Of a stretch of 64,000 nucleotides of DNA, positions 39,764-48,021 are shown piece after piece. The position numbers and the translations under genes were made by a program. How positions within the stretch are numbered: the first letter of the stretch is position 1; every line of letters starts with the position of its first letter. Under the pieces are notes generated by a model, which saw nothing but the letters and a program-made list of their open reading frames with translations, did no database searches and was not told the DNA's origin. Origin of the DNA: Mycolicibacterium rhodesiae JS60 (lineage in GTDB: Bacteria > Actinomycetota > Actinomycetes > Mycobacteriales > Mycobacteriaceae); assembly GCA_000230935.2 (NCBI GenBank), contig AGIQ01000001.1:1860001-1924000 (forward strand), written 5' to 3'.

Positions 39764-40870
39764 TCAGGGCTGGTCGGCCCAGAACCGTGGCCGCGCGGCG
39801 TGCTGGTCGTGTCGGGTGCCATCGCTGGGCGCCGTGGCCGACCACGCGGTGCCTTCGCAGATCAGGTCGTGCGGCAACGGAATCTGGTCGGGCAGCAGCT
39901 GTCCGCCGGGTATCGCGTCGACGATCGCCTGCACTGGAAGCGGCGGCGCCAACGCCGCGGTATCGGGCAGTGTGGTGAGCGCGGACGGAATTGGCGGGCT
40001 GGGCGCGGCCGGGGGAGCGGCGACGACGGGCACCGGCGCACCCAGCGGCATCGGAACTGGTGGCACCACGACAGGGACCGCCGGTGCCGGAGCCGGGAGG
40101 GCGAGTGCGGCGTCTTCGACGGGCGCGGCCATCGGCACGGCGGCGGTCACGTCGGGAACGGCTTCGACCGCCGGCGGTGCCGGCACGGCGCCGGCTTCCG
40201 GCGTGAGCGAGAACAGCTCTCCTGCCGGTGTCACCGGGATCTCCGGAGCTGAGGCGACCGGCGCGCCCGGCGGTGCGGGTTCGACAGGTGCCACCGGGGG
40301 AGTCGCGGCGGCTTCCACGGCTGGTGCGGCTTCCTGGACAGGTGCGGCGATCGGCGCAGCGGGCGAGATGTCGGCCACCGGTACGACATCGGTCACCGGT
40401 GCCGCGACGGGCGGAGCGGCGACCGCAACCGGCGCGGGGGCTTCGGCGGGCACAGCGATGGGCGCCGGCGCAGCCGCAGGTACCGGGGCGGCGGGCACGA
40501 CCACGGGGGCGGGAACGACGGGAACCGGCAGGGCAGCCACCGGAACGACGGGCACCGCGGCCGGAGCTGCCGGGACCAGCGCACTGTCGGTCACCGGCGC
40601 GGCGACGACGGGAGCCGCTGCCACAGGCGCTGCGGCAGGAGCCGGCGCCAGCGCCGCGGAGTCCGGGATCGCGTCACCGACGGCCGAGGCGGCGTTGCCA
40701 AGCATGTCCGGCACGACCGTCGGCGAAGCCGCGAACTGTTCGATGATGCTGCCGCAGGGCACGCCCGGGCTCGGTTCGGCTCCGGCACCGGGACTACAGA
40801 TGCAGCTCAGCAAGATCAGGGCCGCGCAACCGGCCGACGTGACCGCCGGGCGGTGGATGTTCGGTGACAC
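39764..40870 (-). CDS. Secreted Ala/Pro/Val-rich low-complexity protein
   Basis: Predicted exported protein of 368 residues from the GTG at 40870 (GACGGGGA 4 nt upstream); an ATG at 40906 gives 380. A signal-like hydrophobic stretch (SAGCAALILLSCICSPGAGA) precedes a short folded-looking segment with two Cys, and a Cys also occurs near the C-terminus (HDLICEGTAW). The middle 230 residues are Ala, Pro and Val in short irregular repeats such as PVVAAP, VPVVPA and PAAPV, probably an extended cell-wall-spanning stalk. No family recognised. It converges on hypE, and there is no evidence that it belongs to the hydrogenase system. Confidence 0.65.
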   Translation of the reverse strand: MSPNIHRPAVTSAGCAALILLSCICSPGAGAEPSPGVPCGSIIEQFAASPTVVPDMLGNAASAVGDAIPDSAALAPAPAAAPVAAAPVVAAPVTDSALVPAAPAAVPVVPVAALPVPVVPAPVVVPAAPVPAAAPAPIAVPAEAPAPVAVAAPPVAAPVTDVVPVADISPAAPIAAPVQEAAPAVEAAATPPVAPVEPAPPGAPVASAPEIPVTPAGELFSLTPEAGAVPAPPAVEAVPDVTAAVPMAAPVEDAALALPAPAPAVPVVVPPVPMPLGAPVPVVAAPPAAPSPPIPSALTTLPDTAALAPPLPVQAIVDAIPGGQLLPDQIPLPHDLICEGTAWSATAPSDGTRHDQHAARPRFWADQP

Positions 40871-41019
40871 GATTCCCCGTCCGTGACAATCTTGATTGGC
40901 CATCAAGACGGTATCGGGTCAGGTGGCCAAAACAAGATCGCGCCGATTCCTTTATAAAACCGATACGTGCCGGAGTCGATCCGGTAATCGCACGCTGAAT
41001 CCCTTGTGCGTCAGCGTGT

Positions 41020-42006
41020 TCAGCGAACCCGGCGTTCCAGCCGATCGCTGTAGCGGCCGACTTGGGCGCCGTCGGGTATCGCACTGACGCCCAGACGGTC
41101 GCAGACCTCCAGGACCTCATCGACGATCGACGTCGGGACGATGAAGTTCCCAGTGGCCGATATCTGCTCGAGATGGTCGGCGATGTCTTCGGCTGCCGGT
41201 TCGGTATCGGCATCGGCCAGCCAGCCTTCACTGAGCCCAACGAACACCCGGGCATACCGTCCCGCGCATGCCGAATAGTTGCGGTGCGTGGCAGTGCAAG
41301 CCTTACTTGCCAAGAACACCACCAGCGGCACCACCAGCTCGGGCCGGATGGCGCGCATGAAACCGGATTCGGCAAGGAACTTCTCGTCGCCGACGGTCTC
41401 GGTCACCATCCGGGAAAACCCCGTCGGTAAGACGGCGTTGGCCAGGATTCCGTGCGCTTCACCTTCTATCGCAATGACATTCGTCAGTCCGATCAGGCCG
41501 GCCTTGGCCGCCGCGTAGTGCGCTTCCATCGGCTGACCGAACGCTCCGGCCGACGAGGAGATGAAGACGAATCGGCCACCGCCTGCTGCCTTCATCTCCC
41601 GGTACGCGGGCTGGGCCAGATGGAAACCGCCGTCGAGGTGGACCCGCAGCATCCGGGTCCAGTCGTCGTGCGAAAGGTCTTCGAACGCAACGCTGCTGAA
41701 GATGCCGGCATTGCTGACGACGGCATCCACGCGTCCGAACGCGCCCATCGCCGTCTCCACGATCGCCGCGCCGCCCGCTGCGGTATCGACCGACTCGTAC
41801 GAGGCGACGGCCCGCCCGCCGGCGCAGGTGATCTCCTCGACCACCGAATCGGCGACGCCCGTGTCCGCCCCGTCCCCGTTCATTGTCGACCCGACATCGT
41901 TGACCACGACCGCCGCGCCACGGCCGGCCACATCGAGTGCGTACAGCCGACCAAGACCGCGGCCCGCGCCGGTGACGATCACCGCTTGGTCGGTGAAGTC
42001 GATCAT
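41020..42006 (-). CDS. Short-chain dehydrogenase/reductase, hydroxyacyl-CoA-dehydrogenase-like
   Basis: NAD(P)-dependent oxidoreductase of 328 residues. The cofactor motif TGAGRGLG is at residues 12-19, NDVG near 36, the NAG motif (VVSNAGIF) near 98, and the catalytic YxxxK in HYAAAKAG near 169 with Ser upstream in FISSSAG. The layout with a C-terminal extension of about 80 residues resembles peroxisomal-type 3-hydroxyacyl-CoA dehydrogenases and 17-beta-HSD4, so a CoA-linked or steroid-like substrate is possible. It is divergent from the VWA gene and shares with the AAA+ gene a promoter carrying the same spacer sequence. Confidence 0.85.
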   Translation of the reverse strand: MIDFTDQAVIVTGAGRGLGRLYALDVAGRGAAVVVNDVGSTMNGDGADTGVADSVVEEITCAGGRAVASYESVDTAAGGAAIVETAMGAFGRVDAVVSNAGIFSSVAFEDLSHDDWTRMLRVHLDGGFHLAQPAYREMKAAGGGRFVFISSSAGAFGQPMEAHYAAAKAGLIGLTNVIAIEGEAHGILANAVLPTGFSRMVTETVGDEKFLAESGFMRAIRPELVVPLVVFLASKACTATHRNYSACAGRYARVFVGLSEGWLADADTEPAAEDIADHLEQISATGNFIVPTSIVDEVLEVCDRLGVSAIPDGAQVGRYSDRLERRVR

Positions 42007-42082
42007 GGCACCACCCTTGTCAATTCGGTGTCGATGCGACCCCCGGCGGCGCGAACCGGACAGTTGACTGGCTCAGCACCGG

Positions 42083-42111
42083 ACTCTACGGTGGAACAGA
42101 TATTTGGTCAA
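42083..42111 (-). promoter_or_regulatory. Candidate SDR promoter with ATCTGTTCC in its spacer
   Basis: Minus strand: TTGACC (42106-42111), 17 bp, TAGAGT (42083-42088), about 75 nt before the SDR start. The spacer contains AAATATCTGTTCC. Almost the same sequence lies in the spacer of the AAA+ gene promoter (43837-43866), and ACCAAATATC recurs upstream of the TetR gene. The site may be an operator for divergent SDR and VWA transcription. Confidence 0.5.
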
Positions 42112-42149
42112 CAATGCCGGGGACGGCTCCGAGGGGCTGGAGGTGCTCG

Positions 42150-43829
42150 TTGGCTGACGACGATCGACTCGCTCGGCTGGCCGTGGTCGCATCGGCTTTG
42201 GCCGGGCACTCGGTCGTCGTTGTGCCTGGCGAGCCCGACTTGCCACCCTGGACGGACGGGGAGCGCATCTTCGTCGACCCCGCGGCCGCGCAGCATGCCA
42301 CCATCGAGGCGATTGCCGTCCAGGCCTCACTGATCGCGGCGGGCAGTCTCGATGTCGACATCGTCAAGGCGCTCACAAGGAACCGGAAGGCGACCGCACG
42401 GTATCTGGCCGTCGAGGGGCACCGCGCACTGCTGGCCAACGCCGACATCCTGCCGGGCACGCTGGCAGCGCTGGCCGATACCGGCGTCGCGGGCCGAAGC
42501 CAGTCGGCGGCCGAATCACTGGCGATCGCGAAGGGTACGACGCCGGTTGCGGACGCACCCGCGTCCTTCGGAGTCATCCGGCCTAAGCCGATACTCGACT
42601 GCCTCGGCCGCGCGGCGAAAACGGTGGACAAGAACACAATCGGCCACGTGCCACGCAGCGAAGGCAACCGTGCACTCGACGAGCTGGACGACGGCGAATT
42701 ACCCACGGGCGGCGACGATCCGGACATGTTCACCAGCCCGGTCGGTGGCGGCGGCTTCATCGGAAAGTGGCTCAAGAAGCTGCTGTCGTCCACGCGTGCG
42801 GGTAGTTCCGGGGGAGGTCCGCCAGGGGCGGATTCACCCACCCATCACACCAATTCGGCCAGGCGCGGCGTCCACGCCGTCTCGTCGACAGCCACGGCCC
42901 TCACCGACGTCGGGGCCGACGTCGTGGCAGCGGGGGTGAGGTATCCCGAGTGGGACGTCGATCGTAAGGCGTACCGGCCCGACTGGTGCACCGTGCGCGA
43001 AGTCGAACCGCGGATCACGCCCGACGCATCGCCTGCCATCGACGACGCGATCGCGTTCCGGCGGCCCCTGGCGCGCCTGGGCATGGGCCTGCACCGCCGG
43101 CATCGCCAGGTCCAGGGCGATGACATCGACATCGATGCTGCCGTCGCGGCGAGGGTCGAGGTGAGGGCCTGTTCCGTGCCGGATGAAGCCGTCTACCTCG
43201 ACAGCCTGCGCCGCCGCCGCGACCTCTCGGTGCTCGTCCTGCTCGACGTGTCGGGATCGTCCGCCGAGGCCGGCACGGTCGGCAAGACCGTCCACGAGCA
43301 GCAACGTGTCGCCGCGGCCAGCCTGGTCGTCGCGCTGCATGACCTCGGCGATCGCGTCGCGCTGTACGGATACAACTCCCAGGGCCGTTCGGCGGTGAAC
43401 GTCATTCCGATCAAGCGGATGGACGACGATCTGGACAGCCAGGTGCTGCGCAGGCTCAACAGTGTGCAACCCGCGGCGTACTCCCGTCTGGGCGCCGCTA
43501 TCCGGCACGGGAGCAGGGTGCTCGAGCAGCGCGGCGGGACCTCGCGGCGCCTGCTCGTCGTGCTGTCGGACGGCCTCGCCTACGACCACGGCTACGAACG
43601 CGGGTACGGTGCCGCCGACGCGCGCCGGGCGCTGACCGAAGCCCGCAGGCGGGGCACCGGGTGCGTGTGTCTGACCGTCGGGGCCCACGTCGACTCGGCG
43701 GCTCTTCGCGGCGTCTTCGGCAGTGCCGCACACGCGATGGTGGGCCGCCCCGAACAGCTCACGGGCGTCATCGGGCCGCTCTTCCGGTCGGCGATCCGCG
43801 CCGCCGAAGTCCGGCGCCGCGTGTCGTGA
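42150..43829 (+). CDS. VWA-domain protein, NorD/CbbO-type
   Basis: Protein of 559 residues with a C-terminal von Willebrand A domain. The metal-ion-dependent adhesion site starts LLDVSGSSAE (near residue 368) and continues with SRLGAAIRHG and VLSDGLAYDHGYERGYGAADARRAL, the form seen in NorD-like partners of MoxR ATPases. The first 300 residues are less conserved. The start chosen is the TTG at 42150, which has a good GGAGGTG ribosome site; the ATG at 42114 lies on the putative operator and has none. With the next gene it should form an AAA+/VWA pair, a kind of chaperone that activates metalloenzymes; its client is unknown. Confidence 0.8.
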   Translation: MADDDRLARLAVVASALAGHSVVVVPGEPDLPPWTDGERIFVDPAAAQHATIEAIAVQASLIAAGSLDVDIVKALTRNRKATARYLAVEGHRALLANADILPGTLAALADTGVAGRSQSAAESLAIAKGTTPVADAPASFGVIRPKPILDCLGRAAKTVDKNTIGHVPRSEGNRALDELDDGELPTGGDDPDMFTSPVGGGGFIGKWLKKLLSSTRAGSSGGGPPGADSPTHHTNSARRGVHAVSSTATALTDVGADVVAAGVRYPEWDVDRKAYRPDWCTVREVEPRITPDASPAIDDAIAFRRPLARLGMGLHRRHRQVQGDDIDIDAAVAARVEVRACSVPDEAVYLDSLRRRRDLSVLVLLDVSGSSAEAGTVGKTVHEQQRVAAASLVVALHDLGDRVALYGYNSQGRSAVNVIPIKRMDDDLDSQVLRRLNSVQPAAYSRLGAAIRHGSRVLEQRGGTSRRLLVVLSDGLAYDHGYERGYGAADARRALTEARRRGTGCVCLTVGAHVDSAALRGVFGSAAHAMVGRPEQLTGVIGPLFRSAIRAAEVRRRVS

Positions 43830-43836
43830 CGAATGG

Positions 43837-43866
43837 TTGAAACAAACATCTGTTCCGCGATAGGCT
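43837..43866 (+). promoter_or_regulatory. Candidate promoter of the AAA+/AveC/P450 operon
   Basis: TTGAAA (43837-43842), 18 bp, TAGGCT (43861-43866), about 36 nt before the TTG start of the AAA+ gene. The spacer contains AAACATCTGTTCC, one mismatch from the spacer of the divergent SDR promoter. Confidence 0.5.
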
Positions 43867-43902
43867 GCCAAACACCGCAGCGACGCGGGGAAGGGACGAA
43901 GG

Positions 43903-44748
43903 TTGTCATCAGTGGTCGCGGATAAGCTCGAGCACCAGAACGGGGCTGCCTACCTACCCGGCGGGGAGCGTCCCTACTACCAGGCGATAGCGAACGAGGA
44001 GACCGTCTTCAAGGCGGCCTACCGGCAAGGGCTTTCGCTGGTGCTGAAGGGGCCCACGGGCTGCGGCAAGACGAGGTTCGTGGAGGCGATGGCCCACGAT
44101 CTCGGTCGTCCACTGATCACGGTCGCCTGCCACGACGATCTGACCACAGCCGACCTGGTCGGCCGCTACCTGCTGCGTGGTGACGAAACGGTATGGGTCG
44201 ACGGCCCGCTGACCCGCGCGGTGCGCGAGGGCGCCATCTGCTACCTCGACGAGGTGGTCGAGGCGCGCCAGGACACCACGGTGGTCCTGCACCCGCTCGC
44301 CGACCACCGTCGCCAGCTGCCCATCGAACGTCTGGGCGTGACACTTGACGCCGCATCGGGTTTCGGGCTTGTCGTGTCGTACAACCCGGGCTACCAGAGC
44401 GTGTTGAAGGATCTGAAGGACTCCACTCGCCAGCGCATGGTCGCCATCGAATTCGGTTTTCCCACAGCCGAAATCGAGGAGGGGATCGTCACCCACGAAG
44501 CGGGTGTCGACCCCGAGGTGGCCGCCGAGTTGGTCCGGTTCGGGCAGGCCGTCCGCCGTCTGGAAACCGGTGGTCTTCGCGAGGTGGCGTCCACGCGCGT
44601 GCTGATCGCCGCCGGCCGGCTGATCGCCGAAGGGCTGCCGATGCGCGAGGCGGCGCTGGCCGCCATCGCGGGACCGCTGACCGACGATGCCGTCGTCGGG
44701 CGCGGTCTCGCGGAAATGATCGACGTCTACCTGCCCGCATCCAACTGA
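43903..44748 (+). CDS. MoxR-type AAA+ ATPase (NorQ/CbbQ family)
   Basis: Cytosolic ATPase of 281 residues. Walker A is GPTGCGKT at residues 50-57, Walker B is AICYLDEVVEA near residue 110, sensor-1-like VVSYNPGY near 161 and an arginine-rich STRQRM after it. The C-terminal helical domain with GLREVASTRVLIAAGRL matches the CbbQ/NirQ/NorQ group. Such ATPases work with VWA proteins to remodel metalloenzymes such as NO reductase or Rubisco. Here the partner is the upstream VWA gene, 73 bp away, and candidate clients are downstream (P450) or the nearby hydrogenase; this is inference. TTG start; no other start fits the family N-terminus. Confidence 0.88.
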   Translation: MSSVVADKLEHQNGAAYLPGGERPYYQAIANEETVFKAAYRQGLSLVLKGPTGCGKTRFVEAMAHDLGRPLITVACHDDLTTADLVGRYLLRGDETVWVDGPLTRAVREGAICYLDEVVEARQDTTVVLHPLADHRRQLPIERLGVTLDAASGFGLVVSYNPGYQSVLKDLKDSTRQRMVAIEFGFPTAEIEEGIVTHEAGVDPEVAAELVRFGQAVRRLETGGLREVASTRVLIAAGRLIAEGLPMREAALAAIAGPLTDDAVVGRGLAEMIDVYLPASN

Positions 44749-44761
44749 CCCGGGAGAGCGA

Positions 44762-45880
44762 ATGTCCTACGAAAGCACCGCGGAGCCCATCAAAGTCGGT
44801 TACCTGATGGACTTCACACTGCCCCCGGGGTTTCCCGAGGAGCTCCTGTCGTCGTTCACCAGGTGCTTTGAGCTCGTCTTCGAGGAGGCCATGGCCGACG
44901 GCTGCATCGACCGGCCGGTTCAGATGATCTACAAGGAAGTCGAAGGCTTGCCCAAGGGCAGCGTCAAAGCCGTGATCGACGCCTACGGCGAACTCGTCGA
45001 CGAGGGTTGCCTGGTGGTGTTCGGACCGAACATCACCGACAACTGCGTGCCGGTGCGCGAAGCGATCGAGGAACGCTTCAAGGTGCCCGCGATCAGTGTG
45101 ACCGGCACCGACGACTGGCTCGGGGAGTGGACGTTCGCCTTTCCGCAGGGATCGATGACCGACGAGCCGATCTTCATCGTCGACCTGATCGCCAAGCGTG
45201 GTCTGACCGAGATCGGCGTGCTGGTCGAACAGAGCCTGATCGGCGAAAGCTATCTGAAGAGTCTCCGAAGCGCGTGCCGCCGCAAGGGTATTCGGATCGT
45301 CGCCGAGGCCGCGATCGCGCAGACGGCGCAGGACATCGACGGCGCGGTCCGGTCACTGCACGAGGCCAAGGCCGAAGCCATCGTGCATCTCGGTTTCGGA
45401 TTCGGGATCGTCTTCATCAACCCGGTGCTGGAGGCGCTGGAGTGGGACCCGCCACGGTTCACCACGACCGCGTTCCAGAACGCCTGGGTCAACCCGATCA
45501 TGTGGAAGGCCTTCATGGGCTGGATCGGTGTCGACCAGTACGACGAGGGCAACCCGATCGGGCAGGCGTGGCTGGACCGTTACGCCGCGCGGTACGGCGG
45601 CAGCCGGCCCGAATATTGCGTGACCGTGGTCAACCACGATGTGGCCGCGACACTCGTGCGCGCCTTCGCCGACGCACACCCGCTGAGCCCACGGGGTGTC
45701 AAGGAGGCGCTGGAACGCGTGAAGATGCTGCCCGCGGCATCGGGTGCGCCCGGAACCCGGGTCTCCCTCGGCAAGTGGACGCGGCGGGCATGGATGGGGT
45801 CGGGGTACCTGGTGGCCCGCACGCTCGATGCCGACGGCGTGAACTCGCACCTGGTCGATCGCTTCGGAGCGGAAGGCTGA
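44762..45880 (+). CDS. Periplasmic-binding-protein-like protein without signal peptide
   Basis: Protein of 372 residues with the type I solute-binding fold of Leu/Ile/Val- and urea-binding proteins: IKVGYLMDFT at residues 10-19, LVVFGPNITDNCVPV near 85, and ISVTGTDDWLGEW near 112. Unlike ABC-transporter binding proteins it begins MSYESTAEP with no hydrophobic signal, and no permease or ATPase gene is adjacent. It therefore probably works in the cytosol, as a ligand sensor or carrier for the operon's substrate. It starts 13 bp after the AAA+ gene behind GGGAGAG and is followed after 4 bp by the AveC-like gene. Confidence 0.8.
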   Translation: MSYESTAEPIKVGYLMDFTLPPGFPEELLSSFTRCFELVFEEAMADGCIDRPVQMIYKEVEGLPKGSVKAVIDAYGELVDEGCLVVFGPNITDNCVPVREAIEERFKVPAISVTGTDDWLGEWTFAFPQGSMTDEPIFIVDLIAKRGLTEIGVLVEQSLIGESYLKSLRSACRRKGIRIVAEAAIAQTAQDIDGAVRSLHEAKAEAIVHLGFGFGIVFINPVLEALEWDPPRFTTTAFQNAWVNPIMWKAFMGWIGVDQYDEGNPIGQAWLDRYAARYGGSRPEYCVTVVNHDVAATLVRAFADAHPLSPRGVKEALERVKMLPAASGAPGTRVSLGKWTRRAWMGSGYLVARTLDADGVNSHLVDRFGAEG

Positions 45881-45884
45881 ATCG

Positions 45885-47021
45885 ATGACCACACAGGAAT
45901 CCCTGCCGCCGGACACCGCTGCGCAGACAGCGAAATCTGCTCGCACAGGACCGAACTGGGGCCGGGTGATCGCGCTGCTGGCGTGGCTCGGCTTCCTCGG
46001 GCTGTTCCTGGTGGTCGGGCGTACCGCTGTCGACCCGCGGGTGGCCAACCCCGACGTCGAGGGGCGGCCCCGTCCGGTCGATTTCCTGACGCCGTGGGAT
46101 CACTGGCAGCTGGTCCCGCAGATCGGCGCCTTGATCATGGTCGTGGTCCTGACGATCGTGTTCATCCGCGGCTGGCGCAAGAACCCCGGCAGCCCGGTGC
46201 TGATGATGGTTCTGGTCACCACGCTGATCGTGTGGCAGGACCCGATCATGAACTGGTCCCCGTACGCGGTGTACAACCCGGCCCTGATGCACTGGCCGGA
46301 GTCCTGGTACCTGATCATGATGTCGCCGACGGTGGAACCGTTCATCGTGTTCGGTTATGTGACTTTCTATTTCGGTCCGTACTTCCCGGCCATCTGGATC
46401 CTGCGCAGGCTGCAGAGCAAGTGGGGGCCGGAATCCTTCGCGGCCCGGCACCCGCTGATCAGCCTCGGGCTGCTGGTGCTGGTCATCGGCTTCATCTTCG
46501 ACGCCGTGCTGGAGATCAGCCTGGTTCGGACCGGGCTCTACATCTACTCGCAGGCCATCCCGTGGGGAACGCTGTTCGCCGGCAGCACTTTCCAGTTCCC
46601 CCTGCTGTGGGAGTCGCTGTCGGTGACCTTCGTGATGATCCCGGCGGCGATTCTCGTCTACCGCGACGACACCGGTAGGTCGGTGGCGGAAAAGCTCGCC
46701 GCCAAGGCCAAACTGTTCCCGAAGAAGCCGGTACTCGGCATGTTCGTCGTGATGTTCACGATCATCAACATCTCGTACTTCCTCTACGGCGGCTGGTTCT
46801 GGGTCATCAAGGCCAGCGGCGCCGCCACCTCGGTGGCCTGCCCGTGGCCCTATCCCGAAGCAAAGGTCTACGACCCGCAAGGCTATTACCGGGCGAACGG
46901 AGCCGAGGGACCCTACTCGGTCGGCAAGTGGTCCACCTGGCAGCAGGGACCGTCGCGAAACACCGACGTCGAACTCGGCTCGACGAGCAACCGTTGTGCC
47001 GCTGAGAACGCGAATGGGTAG
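45885..47021 (+). CDS. AveC-family integral membrane protein (spirocyclase-like)
   Basis: Membrane protein of 378 residues with about seven hydrophobic segments, related to AveC of the avermectin pathway, which acts in spiroketal formation. Visible features are a cytosolic N-terminus of about 25 residues, the conserved DFLTPWDHWQLVPQIGALIM, WQDPIMNWSPYAVYNPALMHWPESW, and a C-terminal loop with CPWPYPEAKVYDPQG. Mycobacteria have several AveC homologues of unknown role, often near P450 and SDR genes as here. It probably binds or modifies a hydrophobic oxygenated molecule. It overlaps the following SDR gene. Confidence 0.8.
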   Translation: MTTQESLPPDTAAQTAKSARTGPNWGRVIALLAWLGFLGLFLVVGRTAVDPRVANPDVEGRPRPVDFLTPWDHWQLVPQIGALIMVVVLTIVFIRGWRKNPGSPVLMMVLVTTLIVWQDPIMNWSPYAVYNPALMHWPESWYLIMMSPTVEPFIVFGYVTFYFGPYFPAIWILRRLQSKWGPESFAARHPLISLGLLVLVIGFIFDAVLEISLVRTGLYIYSQAIPWGTLFAGSTFQFPLLWESLSVTFVMIPAAILVYRDDTGRSVAEKLAAKAKLFPKKPVLGMFVVMFTIINISYFLYGGWFWVIKASGAATSVACPWPYPEAKVYDPQGYYRANGAEGPYSVGKWSTWQQGPSRNTDVELGSTSNRCAAENANG

Positions 47022-48021
47022 CCGCGCCGTCGTCATCACCGGTGCGGCCCGCGGTTTGGGATTCGCCTCGGCGGTGCGGCTGTACCGGGAAGGCTGGCAG
47101 GTGGTGGCGGCCATGCGCACCCCGGACCGCGGCATGCCGTTGCTGCGTGAAGCGACCGGCGCGAGCGAGGACGACGACCGGCTGATCGGAGTGCAGCTCG
47201 ACCTCACGGACAACGCATCGGTGTCGGCCGCCGCCAAGGCCATTGAAGAACGGGTCGGAGCACCCTATGCCGTGGTGCACAACGCCGGAATCTCCTCGGC
47301 CGGCATGGCCGAGGAGACCGATGGAGATCTGTGGCAACGCATGTTCGCCACGCACGTGATCGGTCCGGTGGCACTGACCAATGCGCTGTTGCCGTCGATG
47401 AGGGCCGCCGGGCAGGGGCGGATCGTTCTGGTATGCAGCTCGGCCGGGGTGCGCGGCCAGCCGGCCACCGCTCCCTACTCGGCGAGCAAGGGTGCCATGG
47501 AACGCTGGGGCGAATCGTTGGCCGCCGAGATCGCGCCGTTCGGACTCGGCGTCACGGTGCTGATCACCGGCACCTACGACACCGAGATCATCACCGATGC
47601 CGGCACCACCGATGACCGCGACTTCAGCGGTCCCTACGCGCGACTGCACCAGACGATGGACACCCGTGGCCGCTTGGCGATGAAACTTGCCCGATCGCCG
47701 GAACGCTTTGCCGATGGATTGGTCAAGGCGCTGGCGGATCGTGGCCCGTTCCGCCGTCACGGTGTCGGGCCGGACGCGTCGATGCTGTTGGTGTGCAACA
47801 GATTCCTTCCGGCATCAGGCATGCATCACCTGTCACGGATCGTGCTGGGTATCCCCAGGCAGGGCGCGATGCGCGGTGGCGCCCATCCGCTCACCGCGAC
47901 CCAGAAGGCGATGGTGCTTGCCATGAAGGTCGTACCGCCGCCGGTGATGCAACGCATCGCCGCGGCCGCGGCCAAGCGGGCAGCTGCCAAACAGCCACCG
48001 CAGCAACAGAAGGAGCAGTAA
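47014..48021 (+). CDS. Short-chain dehydrogenase/reductase
   Basis: NAD(P)-dependent oxidoreductase of 335 residues. The cofactor motif TGAARGLG is near residue 9, VVHNAGIS near 88, catalytic Ser in LVCSSAG and YxxxK in PYSASKGAM near 155. The C-terminal 110 residues form a basic, Ala-rich extension. The ATG at 47014 overlaps the AveC-like stop by 8 bp; a GTG at 46996 is an alternative. The P450 gene starts on its last base (TAATG), so these two are tightly coupled and probably oxidise the same substrate in successive steps. Confidence 0.85.
   Translation: MGSRAVVITGAARGLGFASAVRLYREGWQVVAAMRTPDRGMPLLREATGASEDDDRLIGVQLDLTDNASVSAAAKAIEERVGAPYAVVHNAGISSAGMAEETDGDLWQRMFATHVIGPVALTNALLPSMRAAGQGRIVLVCSSAGVRGQPATAPYSASKGAMERWGESLAAEIAPFGLGVTVLITGTYDTEIITDAGTTDDRDFSGPYARLHQTMDTRGRLAMKLARSPERFADGLVKALADRGPFRRHGVGPDASMLLVCNRFLPASGMHHLSRIVLGIPRQGAMRGGAHPLTATQKAMVLAMKVVPPPVMQRIAAAAAKRAAAKQPPQQQKEQ

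Noticed and set aside
39705..40886. Plus-strand frame of 393 codons rich in Gly, Ala and Thr, looking like a PE_PGRS or collagen-like protein
   Set aside because: It is the complement of the Ala/Pro/Val-rich gene on the minus strand, which has a ribosome site, a signal peptide and conserved-looking ends. The plus-strand frame has neither and no PE domain.
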